A stretch of DNA of 64,000 bases, taken from NCBI GenBank assembly GCA_964596345.1, contig CAZQSZ010000006.1, positions 62,001 to 126,000 of the forward strand, in the 5' to 3' direction. The notes under the pieces were generated by a model, which saw nothing but the letters and a program-made list of their open reading frames with translations, was not told where the DNA came from and did not search any database. Positions 62,533-64,000 of this stretch are shown here, one piece after another. The translations under genes and the position numbers were made by a program. How positions within the stretch are numbered: the first letter of the stretch is position 1; each line of letters starts with the position of its first letter. Origin of the DNA: CADEDV01 sp964596345 (GTDB lineage: Bacteria > Bacteroidota > Bacteroidia > Chitinophagales > Chitinophagaceae).

Positions 62533-62701
62533 CCTCTCCCCGACCCTCTCCGTGTTACGGAGAGGGAGGCCTGAAAGCACTAAAGTTTTTACAGCATTTG
62601 ATATGCGCTAATGATGAAGAGTTTGAATTACCAACCAGTAATGAATCTCCGGATTTCGGAGGCTGTCCCCTCCCCATCACATGGGGAGGGTTAGGGAGGG
62701 G
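62533..62701. repeat. Composite repeat unit 3
   Basis: A palindrome 62533-62568 (arms CCCTCTCCGT / ACGGAGAGGG), spacer 62569-62666, B palindrome 62667-62701. The A arms differ from units 1 and 2 at paired positions, so pairing is kept. The spacer is more similar to unit 1 than to unit 2. The unit ends next to the terminator of the barrel-protein gene. Confidence 0.88.
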
Positions 62702-62705
62702 AAAC

Positions 62706-62735
62706 AAAAACAGCGTCCCCTCCTCAGGGACGCTG
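62706..62735 (-). terminator. Terminator of the PorT-type barrel gene
   Basis: On the minus strand CAGCGTCCC / GGGACGCTG forms a strong stem followed by TTTTTG, 33 bases after the stop. Confidence 0.88.
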
Positions 62736-62767
62736 CAGACAGAAAAACACTGTAACAAGAAGAAACC

Positions 62768-63469
62768 TTATAACCGGAAGCCAATGGTCAGGCTCACTAC
62801 CCGGTGTTTATTTTTTTCATCCGCACTGCTGTTGCTGCCGCTCTGCAGTTTGGCTAATCCTAATCCATAGTTCAGGGAAATCACTGCCGATTTGGTTTCA
62901 ATTCCGGCCAGACCGTTCAAACCATAATCAAACCGTTTCATAATTCCGTACCCGGCACCCTCTTCATAATTCAGTGTGCCCGGATCATCATTGGACCACT
63001 CAATCTTATTTTCACTGTTGAAAGAAGTGCCCAGGAATTTGCCTTCTATTTTATTCTTACCGGCAATACCAACAGCGAGGTAAGGACCGGCACCGGCAAA
63101 GAATTTCACCGGACCGGTAGGTGTTTTAAAAACAAGGTTCACCGGCAGTTCAATATAATAGGGATTGCTGGTGGCCCGGTAATACGTAGCATCATTGGTA
63201 TTGCCGGATTGTGTTTTGGATCCTTTACCCGTAAATAATAGACCTGGCTGTACCGAAAGAAAAGAGGCCAACGGCAGGTCACCAATAATGCCCAGTTGAA
63301 AACTGCCCAGTGCTTTGTTATCATCCACACTGCCGTCATTGGTGATACTGATATTGGCCATATTGAAACCAGCACGGATATAGGCAGACGATTGTTGTGC
63401 GTTCACGGAGATTGCATTCACTGACAGGAATGCAACAAAGAATACGAATTGTTTATACATAGTTTTCAT
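62768..63469 (-). CDS. PorT-type outer-membrane beta-barrel protein
   Basis: The 233-residue product has a signal peptide (MKTMYKQFVFFVAFLSVNAISVNA) and an eight-stranded-barrel pattern typical of the Bacteroidota outer-membrane barrel domain (OMP_b-brl_2/PorT group): SAYIRAGFNMANISI, GSFQLGIIGDLPLASFLSVQPGLLFTGKGS, YYIELPVNLVFKTPTGPVKFFAGAGPYLAVGI, and a C-terminal VVSLTIGFRL. The ATG at 63469 is chosen because the upstream frame lacks a signal peptide start. The substrate or role is unknown. It is a single gene with a strong terminator. Confidence 0.87.
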   Translation of the reverse strand: MKTMYKQFVFFVAFLSVNAISVNAQQSSAYIRAGFNMANISITNDGSVDDNKALGSFQLGIIGDLPLASFLSVQPGLLFTGKGSKTQSGNTNDATYYRATSNPYYIELPVNLVFKTPTGPVKFFAGAGPYLAVGIAGKNKIEGKFLGTSFNSENKIEWSNDDPGTLNYEEGAGYGIMKRFDYGLNGLAGIETKSAVISLNYGLGLAKLQSGSNSSADEKNKHRVVSLTIGFRL

Positions 63470-63709
63470 GTTTGTGTTACCACCGGTTTTACAAGGACCT
63501 TGCCAGATTTTTTTTGAATGGTCACATCCGTGCAAGAATTATTTACGTAACCTGTTTTTTCCCGGATTGTCTTTTTAAAGAATTCAATAGACAAATGCTG
63601 TGTGTATAAGTTTAACGGCGATGAGCAATAATCTAACCGGTTTCTAAGACGGGCTTAATACCGGCCTTATATCGGGCCGCTACCTTTATCCATCATCAAA
63701 CACAGCTGC

Positions 63710-64000
63710 ATGGTAACTGTCATTATCCCGGTATTGAACGAAGGTGATACCATTGAAAATGTGGTGCGGTTTGCTTTTCAATGCCAGCAGGTCACAGAAG
63801 TGATCGTGGTGGATGATAAATCACTGGATGAAACAGTAATGCTGGCCAAAAAAGCCGGGGCCAAAGTGATTACCAGTACCAAACTGGGCAAAGGCGCTTC
63901 TATGAAAGACGGGCTGCTCTGTGCGGCGAATGAAATTATAGTATTCCTGGATGGTGATATTGATCCATATCCTGAACGGACCATTGAAAACCTTACGCTG
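63710..64000 (+). CDS. Family 2 glycosyltransferase (3' end outside the window)
   Basis: The frame is open from the ATG at 63710 to the window end (97 codons). It reads VTVIIPVLNEGDTIENVV, EVIVVDDKSLDET, a lysine-glycine loop (TKLGKGASMKDGLL), and IIVFLDGDIDPYPERTI with the DxD metal site. The GKG loop and spacing resemble DPM1-like or glucosyl-3-phosphoglycerate-synthase-like enzymes. The rest of the gene, and so its precise class, cannot be seen. Confidence 0.85.
   Translation, partial: MVTVIIPVLNEGDTIENVVRFAFQCQQVTEVIVVDDKSLDETVMLAKKAGAKVITSTKLGKGASMKDGLLCAANEIIVFLDGDIDPYPERTIENLTL

Noticed and set aside
61727..62701. CRISPR-like array
   Set aside because: The spacers between palindromes are homologous to each other, too long, and there are no cas genes. 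It is a composite repeat array.
62344..62870. Plus-strand frames of 60 and 123 codons through the repeat units
   Set aside because: They are the readable frame of the repeats, running into the barrel gene in the second case. No start signal or independent evidence supports genes; kept only as a finding about frame conservation.

Overview
The window looks like a chromosomal segment of a Bacteroidota bacterium, most likely of the Chitinophagaceae type. The evidence is: three secreted proteins with C-terminal type IX secretion (T9SS) type A sorting domains and a fourth such domain on a membrane peptidase; a BlaI/M56-peptidase pair carrying SusC-like plug motifs; OMP_b-brl_3 and PorT-type barrels; promoters of the TAnnTTTG (-7) / TTG (-33) kind; almost no Shine-Dalgarno sequences; and moderate GC. 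The family-level placement is inference.

Region 1 (about 1-23,300) is an exopolysaccharide/capsule locus in several blocks. It holds a CpsD-like ATPase with degenerate Walker motifs (5' end probably outside the window), a short TolC-like protein, two acyltransferase-3 membrane proteins, four GT2 glycosyltransferases, one GT4 enzyme, two GT-C-like membrane proteins, a Wzy/O-antigen-ligase polymerase, a methyltransferase, an initiating sugar-phosphate transferase with a receiver-like N-terminus, and a separate atypical receiver protein. A 2341-residue T9SS surface protein with an esterase-like N-terminal domain sits inside the locus. No flippase, Wza, or exosortase is visible. A 31-residue membrane micro-ORF precedes the polymerase gene.

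Region 2 (about 23,700-55,400) is mostly housekeeping: an EEP-family phosphatase/nuclease, tRNA-Val, the N-degron pair clpS-aat, an esterase, a single-domain response regulator, valS, a 933-residue metallopeptidase-like/beta-propeller/barrel protein, DinB, a C-terminal processing protease, tRNA-His, DUF445, an OMP_b-brl_3 barrel protein, two more glycosyltransferases, ftsE, a blaI-blaR1-like pair with clear operator palindromes, purM, ribF, a rhomboid protease, tilS, a TPR protein, etfBA, a bifunctional nuclease, ispE, queD and rocD. Degenerate 7-bp-period tandem repeats lie in frame inside valS (once) and tilS (twice).

Region 3 (about 55,500-64,000) is accessory. Two T9SS surface proteins share a C-terminal module of about 190 residues. 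They are followed by an unusually GC-rich small membrane-protein gene and a composite repeat array: about 170-bp units, each made of a palindrome, a conserved spacer and a second palindrome, flanking a solo DUF559 (Vsr-like) endonuclease gene. I consider this array the best candidate for a little-described system, namely a repeat family possibly moved or maintained by its resident nuclease. The window ends with a PorT-type barrel gene and the 5' part of another GT2 gene.
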